This document shows, one piece after another, positions 56,528 to 64,000 of a stretch of 64,000 bases of DNA. The notes below the pieces were generated by a model. That model was given only the letters and a program-made list of their open reading frames with translations. It did not search any database and was not told where the DNA came from. A program made the translations under genes and the position numbers. Source of the stretch: Roseovarius sp. THAF9 (GTDB lineage: Bacteria; Pseudomonadota; Alphaproteobacteria; Rhodobacterales; Rhodobacteraceae); contig NZ_CP045404.1 of the NCBI RefSeq assembly GCF_009363715.1, forward strand, positions 62,001 through 126,000. The letters run 5' to 3'. Position 1 is the stretch's first letter. Every line of letters starts with the position of its first letter.

Positions 56528-57334
56528 ATGTCGACTTTGAAAATCGACAATCTTTCCATGCGCTTCGATCTGCCGAACGGCGGCCATGTGCAGGCGCTGA
56601 AAGACGTCTCGCTGGAGTTGCAGAGCGGCGAGTTGATGAGCGTGCTGGGGCCGTCGGGCTGTGGCAAGACAACGCTTTTGAACATCGTCGCGGGGTTTCT
56701 GGCGCCTACCGAAGGGCAGATCGTGCTGAACGATCATAAGGTCACCGGCCCGGATGCCGAGCGTGGCATGGTGTTTCAGCAGGGCGCGCTGTTCGAATGG
56801 ATGAGCGTGCGCGATAACGTAAGCTTCGGCCCCCGGATGAAGGGCGAGAGCAAGTCGCAATACACGCCGACGGTCGATCATCTGCTGGAGGTGGTGGGCC
56901 TGAAAGATTTCAAGGAGAAGGCCATTTATGAGTTGTCCGGCGGGATGCAGCAGCGCGTGGCGCTTGCCCGCTGCCTGGCCAACGATCCCGACGTGATCCT
57001 GATGGACGAACCCTTGGGGGCACTCGATGCTCTGACCCGCGAAAAAATGCAGGGTCTTGTGCTGAAGCTCTGGAAGGAGACGGGCAAGACGATCATCCTG
57101 ATCACTCACTCGGTCGAAGAGGCGCTGCTGTTGGGCGAGCGGCTGCTGGTGATGGCGCCGCGACCGGGGCGGATTCACAAGGAATACCGACTGCCTTTTG
57201 CCGATCTGGGCGTGGGCAAGGACCTGCGCGAGGTGAAGAAACATCCCGAGTTCAGTCAGCGGCGTGAGGAAATCCTCGAAATGATCTGGAACATGGAAGA
57301 AGAGATCATGGGTCGGGTGGAGGAAAGCGCATGA
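56528..57334 (+). CDS. tauB: Taurine ABC transporter ATP-binding protein
   Basis: A 268-residue ATPase with Walker A GPSGCGKTTLLN, Q-loop VFQQGALFEW, signature LSGGMQQRVALARCLA, Walker B VILMDEPLGALDA and H-loop ITHSVEEALLLG, the NrtD/SsuB/TauB type. It energises taurine import. The gene lies 86 bp after tauA and its stop overlaps the tauC start (ATGA). The ATG at 56528 is preceded by GGGGGCAGGA. Confidence 0.94.
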   Translation: MSTLKIDNLSMRFDLPNGGHVQALKDVSLELQSGELMSVLGPSGCGKTTLLNIVAGFLAPTEGQIVLNDHKVTGPDAERGMVFQQGALFEWMSVRDNVSFGPRMKGESKSQYTPTVDHLLEVVGLKDFKEKAIYELSGGMQQRVALARCLANDPDVILMDEPLGALDALTREKMQGLVLKLWKETGKTIILITHSVEEALLLGERLLVMAPRPGRIHKEYRLPFADLGVGKDLREVKKHPEFSQRREEILEMIWNMEEEIMGRVEESA

Positions 57335-58641
57335 CCGGGTTCATCGTTCTTGCGCTCTATGTGGGCGCGTTCTTCATTGCCTATCTTGCGGTTTCGGCGC
57401 TCTACCGGGCATTCTTTGCACGGATCGACTATACCGCGCTGAAAACCGTGACCTTCGGCGACGAAAGCGCCGTGCGCCCCAATCGGGCGGCCAGCGTGCT
57501 GTCGGTGATCACGATATTCCTGCTGTGGGTGGCCTTTACCAATTCGACCCTGCCATTGCCGCAGGCGTCCTCGCCGTATCTGGGCGAGGTGACGTTCACC
57601 TATACTTCGACACTGCCCGACGGGCGGTCGGACGATGCGGAGGTGACGGCGATCGTCTATCGCGAGGATATCAGTCAGACCGTTGACGCAGAGGGCAATC
57701 CGGGCCGCATCCCGGCGGCGCCCGAGGTGGAGCCGGGCGAGGGGTTTGCCAAGAACGACAGTTTTGTGGTGCCGCGCTACGGCTACAAGGTGATCAACGT
57801 TTTCGGCAACGATGAGCAAGGCCGGAGCGAGGACGCCGTCATCACCGCGCTCAACGGGACCGAGTTGCAGGCGGGCGAGACACTCAAGCTGCCGGAAGGC
57901 GAGCTTGGGTTGACCGACAAGGGCACGCCGACATTCTCGCCTTCGACCGGCAACCGGATGCAGCGACTGTACCTGCCCGCCCCCGAGGTGACGGTCGAGC
58001 GGTTCTTCGAATTGAACGAAGAGGGGTATCGCAATTATACCCTGTGGCAGCATACGTGGATTTCGCTGCAACGGGTCTTGCTGGGCTTTTTCTTTGGGGC
58101 GCTGGTGGGGATACCGCTGGGCTATGCAATGGGCCTGACCAACTGGGCCCGTGGCTGGTTCGACCCGATCGTGGAGTTCATGCGACCGGTGCCGCCGCTG
58201 GCGCTGATTCCGCTGATGATCATCTGGTTCGGTATCGGCGAGCAGTCCAAGGTCATCCTGCTGTTCCTCGCGGCGCTGTGGATCATGGCGATTGCGGCCC
58301 GCGCCGGGGTGTCGGGCGTGGCGATTTCCAAGGTGCACGCGGCCTATTCGCTGGGGGCCAGCAAGTTCCAAGTGCTCACCAAGGTGATCATTCCCAACAG
58401 TCTGCCGGAGATTTTCACCGGTGCGCGGGTGGCCATGGGTGTCTGCTGGGGCACCGTCGTGGCCGCCGAACTGGTGGCCGCCGAGCGGGGCCTTGGCATG
58501 ATGATCATGGTCGCGTCGAAATTCCAGCTGACCGATATCGTGATCGTCGGGATCATCCTGATCGGGATCATCGGTTTCCTGATCGACGTGGGCATCCGGA
58601 TGCTGGAGAAATGGCTGGTGCCTTGGAAAGGGCGCGTCTGA
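57331..58641 (+). CDS. tauC: Taurine ABC transporter permease with large periplasmic insertion
   Basis: A 436-residue permease, much longer than the roughly 260-280 residues usual for TauC. The canonical permease core runs from about residue 213 (LYLPAPEVTVERFFEL) to the end. It includes the EAA loop near residues 330-350 (AAYSLGASKFQVLTKVIIPNSLP). Ahead of it are one extra N-terminal helix (residues 3-25), the usual first helix (about 53-70) and then about 140 polar residues (72-213) that should lie in the periplasm. The insertion might contact TauA or sense ligand (inference). A clear terminator follows at 58659. Confidence 0.9.
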   Translation: MTGFIVLALYVGAFFIAYLAVSALYRAFFARIDYTALKTVTFGDESAVRPNRAASVLSVITIFLLWVAFTNSTLPLPQASSPYLGEVTFTYTSTLPDGRSDDAEVTAIVYREDISQTVDAEGNPGRIPAAPEVEPGEGFAKNDSFVVPRYGYKVINVFGNDEQGRSEDAVITALNGTELQAGETLKLPEGELGLTDKGTPTFSPSTGNRMQRLYLPAPEVTVERFFELNEEGYRNYTLWQHTWISLQRVLLGFFFGALVGIPLGYAMGLTNWARGWFDPIVEFMRPVPPLALIPLMIIWFGIGEQSKVILLFLAALWIMAIAARAGVSGVAISKVHAAYSLGASKFQVLTKVIIPNSLPEIFTGARVAMGVCWGTVVAAELVAAERGLGMMIMVASKFQLTDIVIVGIILIGIIGFLIDVGIRMLEKWLVPWKGRV

Positions 58642-58658
58642 CGGCTACGAGAATCGCG

Positions 58659-58688
58659 AAACGCCCGGTCCTCGTGTCGGGCGTTTTT
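58659..58688 (+). terminator. Rho-independent terminator of tauABC
   Basis: AAACGCCCG, a ten-base loop, CGGGCG and a run of T. It lies 17 bp after the tauC stop. Confidence 0.85.
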
Positions 58689-58749
58689 CGTTGTGGCGTG
58701 TTGATGCGGATCAAGGAAGAATGCACGCGCGACTGTGCAAGGTGACACC

Positions 58750-59910
58750 ATGGAAATCGCCGAGCTTTTGATGGCCCTCGGGGTCCTGTTCCTGGCCGGG
58801 CTGGTGGCGGACCAGGTGGGACGTTTCACGCGCCTGCCACGGGTGACGATGCTGCTGCTGCTGGGCCTGGGCGCCGGGCAGGCCGGGCTGGACCTGATCC
58901 CCGGCGACCTGATCGCGTGGTTCGAGGTCCTGTCCATTGTCGCGCTGACCATGGTCGCCTTTCTATTGGGGGGGACGTTGACCCGCGAGATACTGGCGCG
59001 GCGCGGGCGGGCCATTCTGATCCTGTCCCTGGTGATCGCGCTGGGCACGGCGGGTGTCGTCGTGGCAGGGTTGGTCCTGATCGGCCTGGACTGGCAGTTG
59101 GCGCTGGTGCTGGGTGCGATTGCCACGGCGACGGACCCGGCGGCCATGACGGATGTGATACGGCAGACGGGGGTGAAGAGCGCGTTCACCGACACGTTGA
59201 AGGGCATCGTGGCCATCGACGACGTCTGGGGCCTGATCCTGTTCAGTCTCGTGCTTGCGGTGGTCAGCCAGTCCAGCGGGCTGGCCGAGATCATGGGCGG
59301 CGCGGCGCATGATATTCTGGGCGGTGTCGCCCTGGGTGTGGCGCTGGGCGTGCCCGCGGCGCTGTTGACCGGACGGCTGACCCCGGGAGAGCCGCAGCAG
59401 GCCGAGGCGATCGGGATCGTGTTCCTGACCGCTGGGCTGGCGCTGTGGCTCGAAGTGTCGTTCCTGATCGCGGGGATGACGGCCGGCGCGGTGGTGGTGA
59501 ACTTCGCGCAGCACCACGAGCGCGCCTTTCACGAGATCGAGCATGTTCAGTGGCCCTTCATGATCCTGTTCTTCCTGCTGGCCGGGGCGACGCTGGAGGT
59601 GGACGCGCTTTTGGGGCTTGGCTGGGCCGGGGTGCTTTACCTTGGCTTGCGGATACTGGCGCGGATCGTGGGCGGCTTCGCCGGAGGCTGGCTCGCCGGG
59701 GCCAGCGCGGCAGAGCGTCGGTGGTACGGGCCGGCGCTCTTGCCGCAGGCGGGCGTCGCCGTCGGCATCGCGCTGGTCGCGGGCGAGGCGCTGCCGGATT
59801 GGACGGGCACGATCATGGCGCTGACCATCGCCAGCGCCGTGGTGTTCGAGGTCGCGGGTCCGTCCCTGACCCTGCTGGCAATTCGGCGGGTGACCCGGCA
59901 GGATGGCTAG
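58750..59910 (+). CDS. Cation:proton antiporter (CPA family)
   Basis: A 386-residue protein with about twelve hydrophobic helices. The ion-binding aspartate pair region is visible as GAIATATDPAAMTDVIRQ with a later VAIDDVWGLILF, typical of CPA-type Na+(K+)/H+ antiporters. It exchanges monovalent cations for protons at the inner membrane. I chose the ATG at 58750, preceded by AAGG. Its stop overlaps the convergent Lrp gene stop by four bases. Confidence 0.88.
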   Translation: MEIAELLMALGVLFLAGLVADQVGRFTRLPRVTMLLLLGLGAGQAGLDLIPGDLIAWFEVLSIVALTMVAFLLGGTLTREILARRGRAILILSLVIALGTAGVVVAGLVLIGLDWQLALVLGAIATATDPAAMTDVIRQTGVKSAFTDTLKGIVAIDDVWGLILFSLVLAVVSQSSGLAEIMGGAAHDILGGVALGVALGVPAALLTGRLTPGEPQQAEAIGIVFLTAGLALWLEVSFLIAGMTAGAVVVNFAQHHERAFHEIEHVQWPFMILFFLLAGATLEVDALLGLGWAGVLYLGLRILARIVGGFAGGWLAGASAAERRWYGPALLPQAGVAVGIALVAGEALPDWTGTIMALTIASAVVFEVAGPSLTLLAIRRVTRQDG

Positions 59911-60350
59911 GCGCGCATATCCTTGGGCGAGCCCATCACCACGAAGGAGGTGATCGCGTTGACCTGCGGCAGCGTGCCGACGACATCGGTGTGAAACGCC
60001 TTGTAGGCGGGCAGGTCGGCCACCTCGATCCGAAGCAGGTATTCGACCGAGCCGGTGATGTTGTGACACTCGACCACCTCGGTTGCTGCGGCCATGGCGC
60101 GTTCGAAGGCGACCTGGCTGTCCTTGGTGTGGGAGTTCAGGCCGACCGTGGCATAGGCGATGAAGCCCACGCCCAGCTTGGAGCGGTCGAGCACGGCGCG
60201 GAAGCCGGTGATGATGCCGCGGCGTTCGAGATCCTGCACCCGGCGCAGGCAGGCGGAGGGGGACAGGCCGACTCGTTCGGCGAGATCGAGGTTGCTGATC
60301 CGGCCGTCGCGCTGAAGTTCGTGCAATATTTTGTCGGCTATATGATCCAT
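59907..60350 (-). CDS. Lrp/AsnC family regulator
   Basis: A 147-residue regulator. The N-terminal helix-turn-helix is NLDLAERVGLSPSACLRRV. The C-terminal RAM (ligand and oligomerisation) domain contains GSVEYLLRIEVADLPAYKAF. It is divergent from a LysE-family exporter gene with 82 bp between, the classical arrangement in which an Lrp-type protein senses an amino acid and controls its export. Copies of AATATTGCA around both promoters are candidate binding sites. The ATG at 60350 begins MDHIADKILHELQRDG. Confidence 0.92.
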   Translation of the reverse strand: MDHIADKILHELQRDGRISNLDLAERVGLSPSACLRRVQDLERRGIITGFRAVLDRSKLGVGFIAYATVGLNSHTKDSQVAFERAMAAATEVVECHNITGSVEYLLRIEVADLPAYKAFHTDVVGTLPQVNAITSFVVMGSPKDMRA

Positions 60351-60387
60351 GGTGTATATGGATTGCATAAAACGCCCAACAACGCAA

Positions 60388-60429
60388 AATATTGCAATTA
60401 AGATGCGTATTTGATGCCGTAATATTGCA
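60388..60429. promoter_or_regulatory. Repeated AATATTGCA sites between the Lrp and LysE genes
   Basis: AATATTGCA occurs at 60388-60396 and 60421-60429 (33-bp period). The inverted form TGCAATATT occurs at 60322-60330, inside the start of the Lrp gene, 66 bp from the first copy. The helically phased array is typical of Lrp-family binding. Confidence 0.5.
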
Positions 60430-60432
60430 CTA

Positions 60433-61053
60433 ATGACGCTCGATCTTTTTTCCGCCCTTGCCGGTTTTGCCTTGGTGACAGTGATCACGCCGGGGCCGAA
60501 CAACCTGATGCTGATGGCCTCTGGCGCCAATTTCGGCTTTAGCCGGACGGTGCCGCATATGCTGGGGATCACGCTGGGGTTTCCCTGCATGGTGCTGCTG
60601 GTGGGGCTGGGCGTAATGCAGTTGTTTGATCTTTGGCGGCCCAGCTACCTGATCCTGAAAGTGTTGAGCGTGATTTACCTGTTGTATCTGGCGTGGAAGA
60701 TCGCCAATGCGGCGCCACCGAAGGACGCGAAGACCGAAGGGAAACCGCTGACCTTCGTGCAATCGGCGGCGTTCCAATGGGTGAACCCCAAGGCATGGAG
60801 CATGGCATTGTCCGCGATCACGCTGTATGCGACCAGCCGGGATTTTCCGGCCGTTCTGTGGGTCGCCGGGGTCTATGTCGCGGTGTCGGTGATCAGCACC
60901 ATTAGCTGGACCGTACTGGGACAGCAGGTTCAGCGCTTTTTGAAAGACCCGGGCACGCTGCGGAAGTTCAACATTTTCATGGCTGTGCTGCTGGTGGCGA
61001 CGCTGATCCCCGTGCTATGGCCCGGCGACGAACAGGGCGGCCTTGCGCGGTAA
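60433..61053 (+). CDS. LysE/RhtB family amino-acid exporter
   Basis: A 206-residue polytopic membrane protein with about six helices and the LysE motif TPGPNNLMLMASGANFGFSRT near the N-terminus. It probably exports an amino acid or small metabolite. Divergent from an Lrp/AsnC regulator, it should be induced by its own substrate. The substrate cannot be read from sequence. The ATG is only four bases after an AATATTGCA site, so transcription probably starts inside the Lrp gene or very close to the start codon. Confidence 0.9.
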   Translation: MTLDLFSALAGFALVTVITPGPNNLMLMASGANFGFSRTVPHMLGITLGFPCMVLLVGLGVMQLFDLWRPSYLILKVLSVIYLLYLAWKIANAAPPKDAKTEGKPLTFVQSAAFQWVNPKAWSMALSAITLYATSRDFPAVLWVAGVYVAVSVISTISWTVLGQQVQRFLKDPGTLRKFNIFMAVLLVATLIPVLWPGDEQGGLAR

Positions 61054-61078
61054 CGTCGATGCTGCGATGAGATCTTGC

Positions 61079-61702
61079 ATGACGATCACGCTTCTTCATA
61101 CCGCCGAAGTGCACCGGCAGCGGTTCGACCGTATCCGCGACAGGATCGCCCCTGACCTGATACTGAAGCACGTGGCGCGGCGCCGGTGGTTGCAGCGGGC
61201 GCAGGACGGGATTGACGCCGCACTGGAAGAAGAGATCGCGGGCGTGATCGCCCGTGCGCCGGGGCCGGTGCTGTGTACCTGCACGACGCTGGGGCCGGTG
61301 GCTGAAGTGTCGGGCGCGATGCGCGTGGACTGGCCGATGATGCGGGCGGCGGCGCAAGCCCAGGGTCCGGTTCTGATGGCGTTCTGCCTAGAGAGTACCT
61401 GTGCGCCCAGCCTTGCGCTGCTGGAACGTGCGCTGGCCGAGGACGGCACCCCACAGAAGGTCTATCCCCTGCCGATGCCGCAATACTGGCCGTTGTTCGA
61501 GGCAGGCGAGGCGGATGCCTTTGATGCCGTGATCGCTGGCGAGGTGCGGCAGGCGGTCGAGGCGCAGGGGGATGTGGCGGTGGTAGTGCTGGCGCAAGCT
61601 TCGATGGATGGCGCGGCGGCGCGGCTGAAGGACCTGAACGTGCCGGTTCTGAGTTGCCCGGAACTGGCGCTGCGAGCGGTGCTGGACGTCGCGCGCGGCT
61701 AA
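61079..61702 (+). CDS. Asp/Glu racemase-like protein
   Basis: A 207-residue protein with the Asp/Glu/hydantoin racemase-like pattern: VLCTCTTLGPVAEVSG in the first half, VAVVVLAQASMDGAAARL in the second, and a late cysteine in VLSCPELALRA. Racemases of this fold use two cysteines, and both candidate positions are occupied, so an active-site pair is possible. The substrate is unknown. I chose the ATG at 61079 (MTITLLHTAEVH); an upstream start at 61043 would overlap the LysE gene. Its stop overlaps the convergent GNAT gene stop. Confidence 0.65.
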   Translation: MTITLLHTAEVHRQRFDRIRDRIAPDLILKHVARRRWLQRAQDGIDAALEEEIAGVIARAPGPVLCTCTTLGPVAEVSGAMRVDWPMMRAAAQAQGPVLMAFCLESTCAPSLALLERALAEDGTPQKVYPLPMPQYWPLFEAGEADAFDAVIAGEVRQAVEAQGDVAVVVLAQASMDGAAARLKDLNVPVLSCPELALRAVLDVARG

Positions 61703-62226
61703 AGCCGTTTGTACATGTAGGTGGTGGAATGGAGCGTACATCCGTCGGGATCGAGCGCGAAATCGGGGATGATGCCCGCCATTTCGAACCCTACCGAGGC
61801 GTATAGCGATTGCGAGACGTCGCCACTGCGGGTGTCGAGGGTGACGTTGGTCTTGCCCAAGGCATTGGCGTGGTCCAGCGCGGCGGAGAGCAGTGCGCGC
61901 CCAAGACCACGGCGGCGGGCGGTTGGGTGCACCATCATCTTGGCGATCTCGGCCCGGTGCGGCTGGTTTCTTGGCATGGCCGTGATCAGCTGCACCGTGC
62001 CGGCAAGCGTGTCGTTCAGGAAGGCGGCGAACAGGCTGCGGGCATTGGCCGTCACGTGCGGAAAGACGTCTTCCTGCCAGAAAGCGCGGGCGCTGTCGGG
62101 CGCAAGCGGATGCAGGAAGCTGACCGCCGCGCCATCGGCCACGGTGTCGATCAGAAGGCGAGCGAGGCCGTCGAGGTTCTGATCCAGCTCGGGGCCGGTC
62201 AGCGCGGTGATACGCGGCGCGGTCAT
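61699..62226 (-). CDS. GNAT family N-acetyltransferase
   Basis: A 175-residue GNAT protein. The acetyl-CoA-binding motif is VHPTARRRGLGRALLSAAL, followed by TNVTLDTRSGDVSQSLYASVGFEMAG. It would acetylate a small amine; the substrate is unknown. The ATG at 62226 overlaps the stop of the XRE-cupin regulator gene (ATGA), so the two are co-translated, and the regulator may control this enzyme. Confidence 0.9.
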   Translation of the reverse strand: MTAPRITALTGPELDQNLDGLARLLIDTVADGAAVSFLHPLAPDSARAFWQEDVFPHVTANARSLFAAFLNDTLAGTVQLITAMPRNQPHRAEIAKMMVHPTARRRGLGRALLSAALDHANALGKTNVTLDTRSGDVSQSLYASVGFEMAGIIPDFALDPDGCTLHSTTYMYKRL

Positions 62227-62780
62227 GCGAGCGCCAGCAGGTAGCGGGCGCCGTCCGGCCCGGCGCGGAACTCCGACACGCCGTTCAAGCGGTAGCGCAG
62301 GCAGTCGCCGGGGCAAAGGCTGTGGGTCTGGCTGTCGACGGTGATGTGCAACGCACCGTCCAGCAGCACGAAATGATGCTCGTGGCCCGGCACGCTGGGA
62401 TGATCGTAGGAGATCGTCGCCTCCGGTTCGAGCGTTGCCTCGACCAGCTCGATTTGCAGATCAGTGCTAGGCGGCGAGACGTTGCGGCGGTGAAAGCCGT
62501 GGGTGTCGTCGTGATAGAGGGGCTGGGCCGCGCGGGGCACGAAGGCCTGGTACCGGCTTTCCAAGGGCGAGATCAATTGCGAGATCGGCACGCGCAGGGC
62601 GGTCGAGAGCTTGGCAAGCGTGTCGGCCGTGGGACTGACCTCGCCATTTTCAATCCGCGAGAGGCTCGCTCGGCTGACGGAACTGGCCTTCGCCAGATCG
62701 GCCAGTGTCAGGTTGCGCGACTGGCGCAGGTCGCGGATGTGTCGGGCCAGCGTGGTTGGGGTGGTAAGCGGTGATTCCAT
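62223..62780 (-). CDS. XRE-family regulator with cupin sensor domain
   Basis: A 185-residue regulator: the XRE helix-turn-helix at residues 8-65 ([35 protein letters not shown]) joined to a cupin domain with [20 protein letters not shown]. Such regulators sense small ligands and repress neighbouring metabolic genes. The ATG at 62780 begins [18 protein letters not shown]. It is divergent from accA, with a short intergenic region containing TTCGGGATTATATTCC-like promoter sequence. The coupled GNAT gene is the likeliest target. Confidence 0.9.
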   Translation of the reverse strand: MESPLTTPTTLARHIRDLRQSRNLTLADLAKASSVSRASLSRIENGEVSPTADTLAKLSTALRVPISQLISPLESRYQAFVPRAAQPLYHDDTHGFHRRNVSPPSTDLQIELVEATLEPEATISYDHPSVPGHEHHFVLLDGALHITVDSQTHSLCPGDCLRYRLNGVSEFRAGPDGARYLLALA

Positions 62781-62891
62781 ATTAGGAATATAATCCCGAA
62801 TATGAGATTCGCGCAATACCCGCATGATGCGAAGTCTGTTGAACCCTCCGGTTTTTTCCATATATCCCGTAGGCGAAAAAGGAGCATGGGC

Positions 62892-63854
62892 ATGACCAAT
62901 TACCTCGACTTTGAAAAGTCCCTGGCGGAAATCGAAGGCAAGGCCGAAGAGCTGCGTGCGATGGCGCGGACGACCGAGGGGATGGATGTCGAGGACGAGG
63001 CCGGCGCGCTGGACAAGAAAGCCGCTGCCATGCTGAGCGACCTTTACAAGGACCTGACGCCGTGGCGGAAATGCCAAGTGGCGCGGCATCCGAACCGGCC
63101 CCATTGCAAGGATTACATCGAGACGCTGTTCGAGGAATACACCCCGCTGGCGGGCGACCGGAACTTTGCCGATGATCAGGCTGTGATGGGCGGGCTTGCG
63201 CGGTTCGGCGACACGCCGGTGGTTGTGATCGGGCATGAGAAGGGCAACGACACCAAGTCCCGCATCGAGCGGAATTTCGGCATGGCGCGGCCCGAGGGCT
63301 ATCGCAAGGCGATCCGGCTGATGGATATGGCGGACCGGTTTAACCTGCCGGTCATCACGCTGGTCGACACGCCCGGCGCCTATCCCGGCAAAGGCGCCGA
63401 GGAGCGCGGGCAGAGCGAGGCGATTGCCCGATCGACCGAGATGTGCCTGAAGGCCGGTGTGCCGTTGATCAGCGTGATCATCGGCGAGGGCGGATCGGGC
63501 GGTGCTGTGGCGTTCGCCTCGGCCAACCGCGTGGCGATGCTGGAGCATTCCGTCTATTCGGTGATCAGCCCCGAGGGCTGTGCCAGCATCCTGTGGAAGG
63601 ATTCCGAGAAGATGCGCGAGGCTGCCGAGGCGCTGCGGCTGACCGCGCAGGACCTGATCAAGCTGGGCGTGATCGACCGCGTGATCGACGAGCCCAAGGG
63701 CGGCGCGCATCGCGATCCGACGGGCGCGATGGCGTCAGTGGGCGATGCGATCAGGGCGATGCTGGACGGTTTGACGGATCTGTCGCGCGAGGAGTTGGTG
63801 CGCGACCGGCGCGAGAAGTTCCTCAAGATGGGATCTGCCGGTCTGGCGGCTTAG
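62892..63854 (+). CDS. accA: Acetyl-CoA carboxylase carboxyltransferase subunit alpha
   Basis: A 320-residue carboxyltransferase alpha subunit, the normal AccA length. It shows [85 protein letters not shown] and [18 protein letters not shown]. With AccD it transfers carboxyl from biotin to acetyl-CoA, the first step of fatty-acid synthesis. AGGAG is ideally spaced from the ATG at 62892 (an ATG at 62886 is too close). Its stop overlaps the convergent gene's stop. Confidence 0.97.
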   Translation: MTNYLDFEKSLAEIEGKAEELRAMARTTEGMDVEDEAGALDKKAAAMLSDLYKDLTPWRKCQVARHPNRPHCKDYIETLFEEYTPLAGDRNFADDQAVMGGLARFGDTPVVVIGHEKGNDTKSRIERNFGMARPEGYRKAIRLMDMADRFNLPVITLVDTPGAYPGKGAEERGQSEAIARSTEMCLKAGVPLISVIIGEGGSGGAVAFASANRVAMLEHSVYSVISPEGCASILWKDSEKMREAAEALRLTAQDLIKLGVIDRVIDEPKGGAHRDPTGAMASVGDAIRAMLDGLTDLSREELVRDRREKFLKMGSAGLAA

Positions 63855-64000
63855 AGGATTACGCCGAGCCGGATGAGGGCCCATGCCGCGCCCGCGATAT
63901 GGGCCAGAGTGATCATCACCGAGCCAAGGTGCAGCAGCTTGAACCGTTTGGAGTGACCGGCATCGGTGGCGGCGTTGATCTTCGGCATCAGAGATTGCCG
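63851..64000 (-). CDS. C-terminal end of a membrane protein (partial, DUF4149-like)
   Basis: Only the last 49 codons of this minus-strand gene lie in the window; it continues beyond base 64000. The visible part reads [14 protein letters not shown] then [20 protein letters not shown] and ends ALIRLGVIL, a hydrophobic helix preceded by a charged loop. The pattern of a P-x-INA-xxD loop followed by FKxLHxxS and a helix resembles DUF4149/TMEM205-type proteins, a tentative match from memory. The stop codon shares bases with the accA stop. Confidence 0.45.
   Translation of the reverse strand, partial: RQSLMPKINAATDAGHSKRFKLLHLGSVMITLAHIAGAAWALIRLGVIL

Noticed and set aside
61079..61702. Reading the racemase-like protein as glutamate racemase MurI
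   Set aside because: The cysteine contexts and overall length do not match MurI closely; only the superfamily pattern can be supported.

Overview
The window is high-GC, densely coding chromosomal DNA with short or overlapping gene junctions. The gene content points to a marine member of the Roseobacter group (Rhodobacteraceae, Alphaproteobacteria). The main indicators are the xsc-pta-ackA-soe cluster behind a TauR-type MocR regulator, a NaChBac-type sodium channel, a GT14/DUF5928 glycosyltransferase, creatinase, and a DUF1523 protein. I see no rRNA, tRNA, CRISPR array, insertion sequence or prophage.

Layout. 0-2.8 kb: end of a nicotinate phosphoribosyltransferase gene, an alpha-methylacyl-CoA racemase, and a NIPSNAP/ABM pair divergent from an ArsR-like regulator. 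2.9-13.2 kb: sulfonate catabolism (tauR, xsc, pta, ackA, soeA, a 50-codon membrane peptide, soeB, soeC). 13.2-15.8 kb: DUF1523, then a TetR regulator with an operator array in front of a PspA/IM30 and YiaAB-like pair. 15.8-21.6 kb: creatinase, P1 peptidase, kynurenine-formamidase-like hydrolase, succinate-semialdehyde dehydrogenase and a DapA-family lyase. 21.7-24.2 kb: ECF sigma factor translationally coupled to a VWA membrane protein. 24.6-31.2 kb (minus): glcD-glcE-membrane protein-glcF, two S1 proteases and an Hsp20 gene with an RpoH-like promoter. 31.9-38.6 kb (minus): a MoxR/DUF58/DUF4159 operon. 38.6-47.2 kb: DUF1285, YdeI, a small lipoprotein, polA, small and housekeeping genes, an ABC ATPase, a voltage-gated sodium channel and a HIT protein. 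47.2-49.7 kb: glycosyltransferase and sulfotransferase, divergent. 50-53.6 kb: PfkB kinase, nth, an Ada-like methyltransferase and an OmpA-like lipoprotein. 53.7-58.7 kb: tpa divergent from tauABC. 58.7-64 kb: antiporter, Lrp/LysE pair, Asp/Glu-racemase-like protein, GNAT, XRE-cupin regulator, accA and the end of a membrane protein.

How it works together. Two loci about 40 kb apart reconstitute taurine dissimilation. TauABC imports taurine. Tpa transaminates it to sulfoacetaldehyde. Xsc splits that to acetyl phosphate and sulfite. Pta and AckA pass on the acetyl group, and SoeABC oxidises sulfite at the inner membrane. Both loci carry sequences resembling the CTGGACYTAA repeats of Rhodobacter capsulatus TauR, arranged with a 23-bp period. 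The glc genes oxidise glycolate, another common marine substrate.

Beyond ordinary genes, the notable signals are: (1) a six-copy, 28-bp element placed just 3' of genes and always in the sense orientation; (2) a four-site TGAAC-N3-GTTCA operator system for the TetR/PspA module; (3) small uncharacterised membrane proteins embedded in the soe and glc operons; (4) a TauC permease with about 140 extra periplasmic residues; (5) several structured intergenic elements, including back-to-back perfect palindromes and a possible CCUCCUCC-bearing RNA. All functional calls rest on reading the sequence and on remembered family features. No database search was run.
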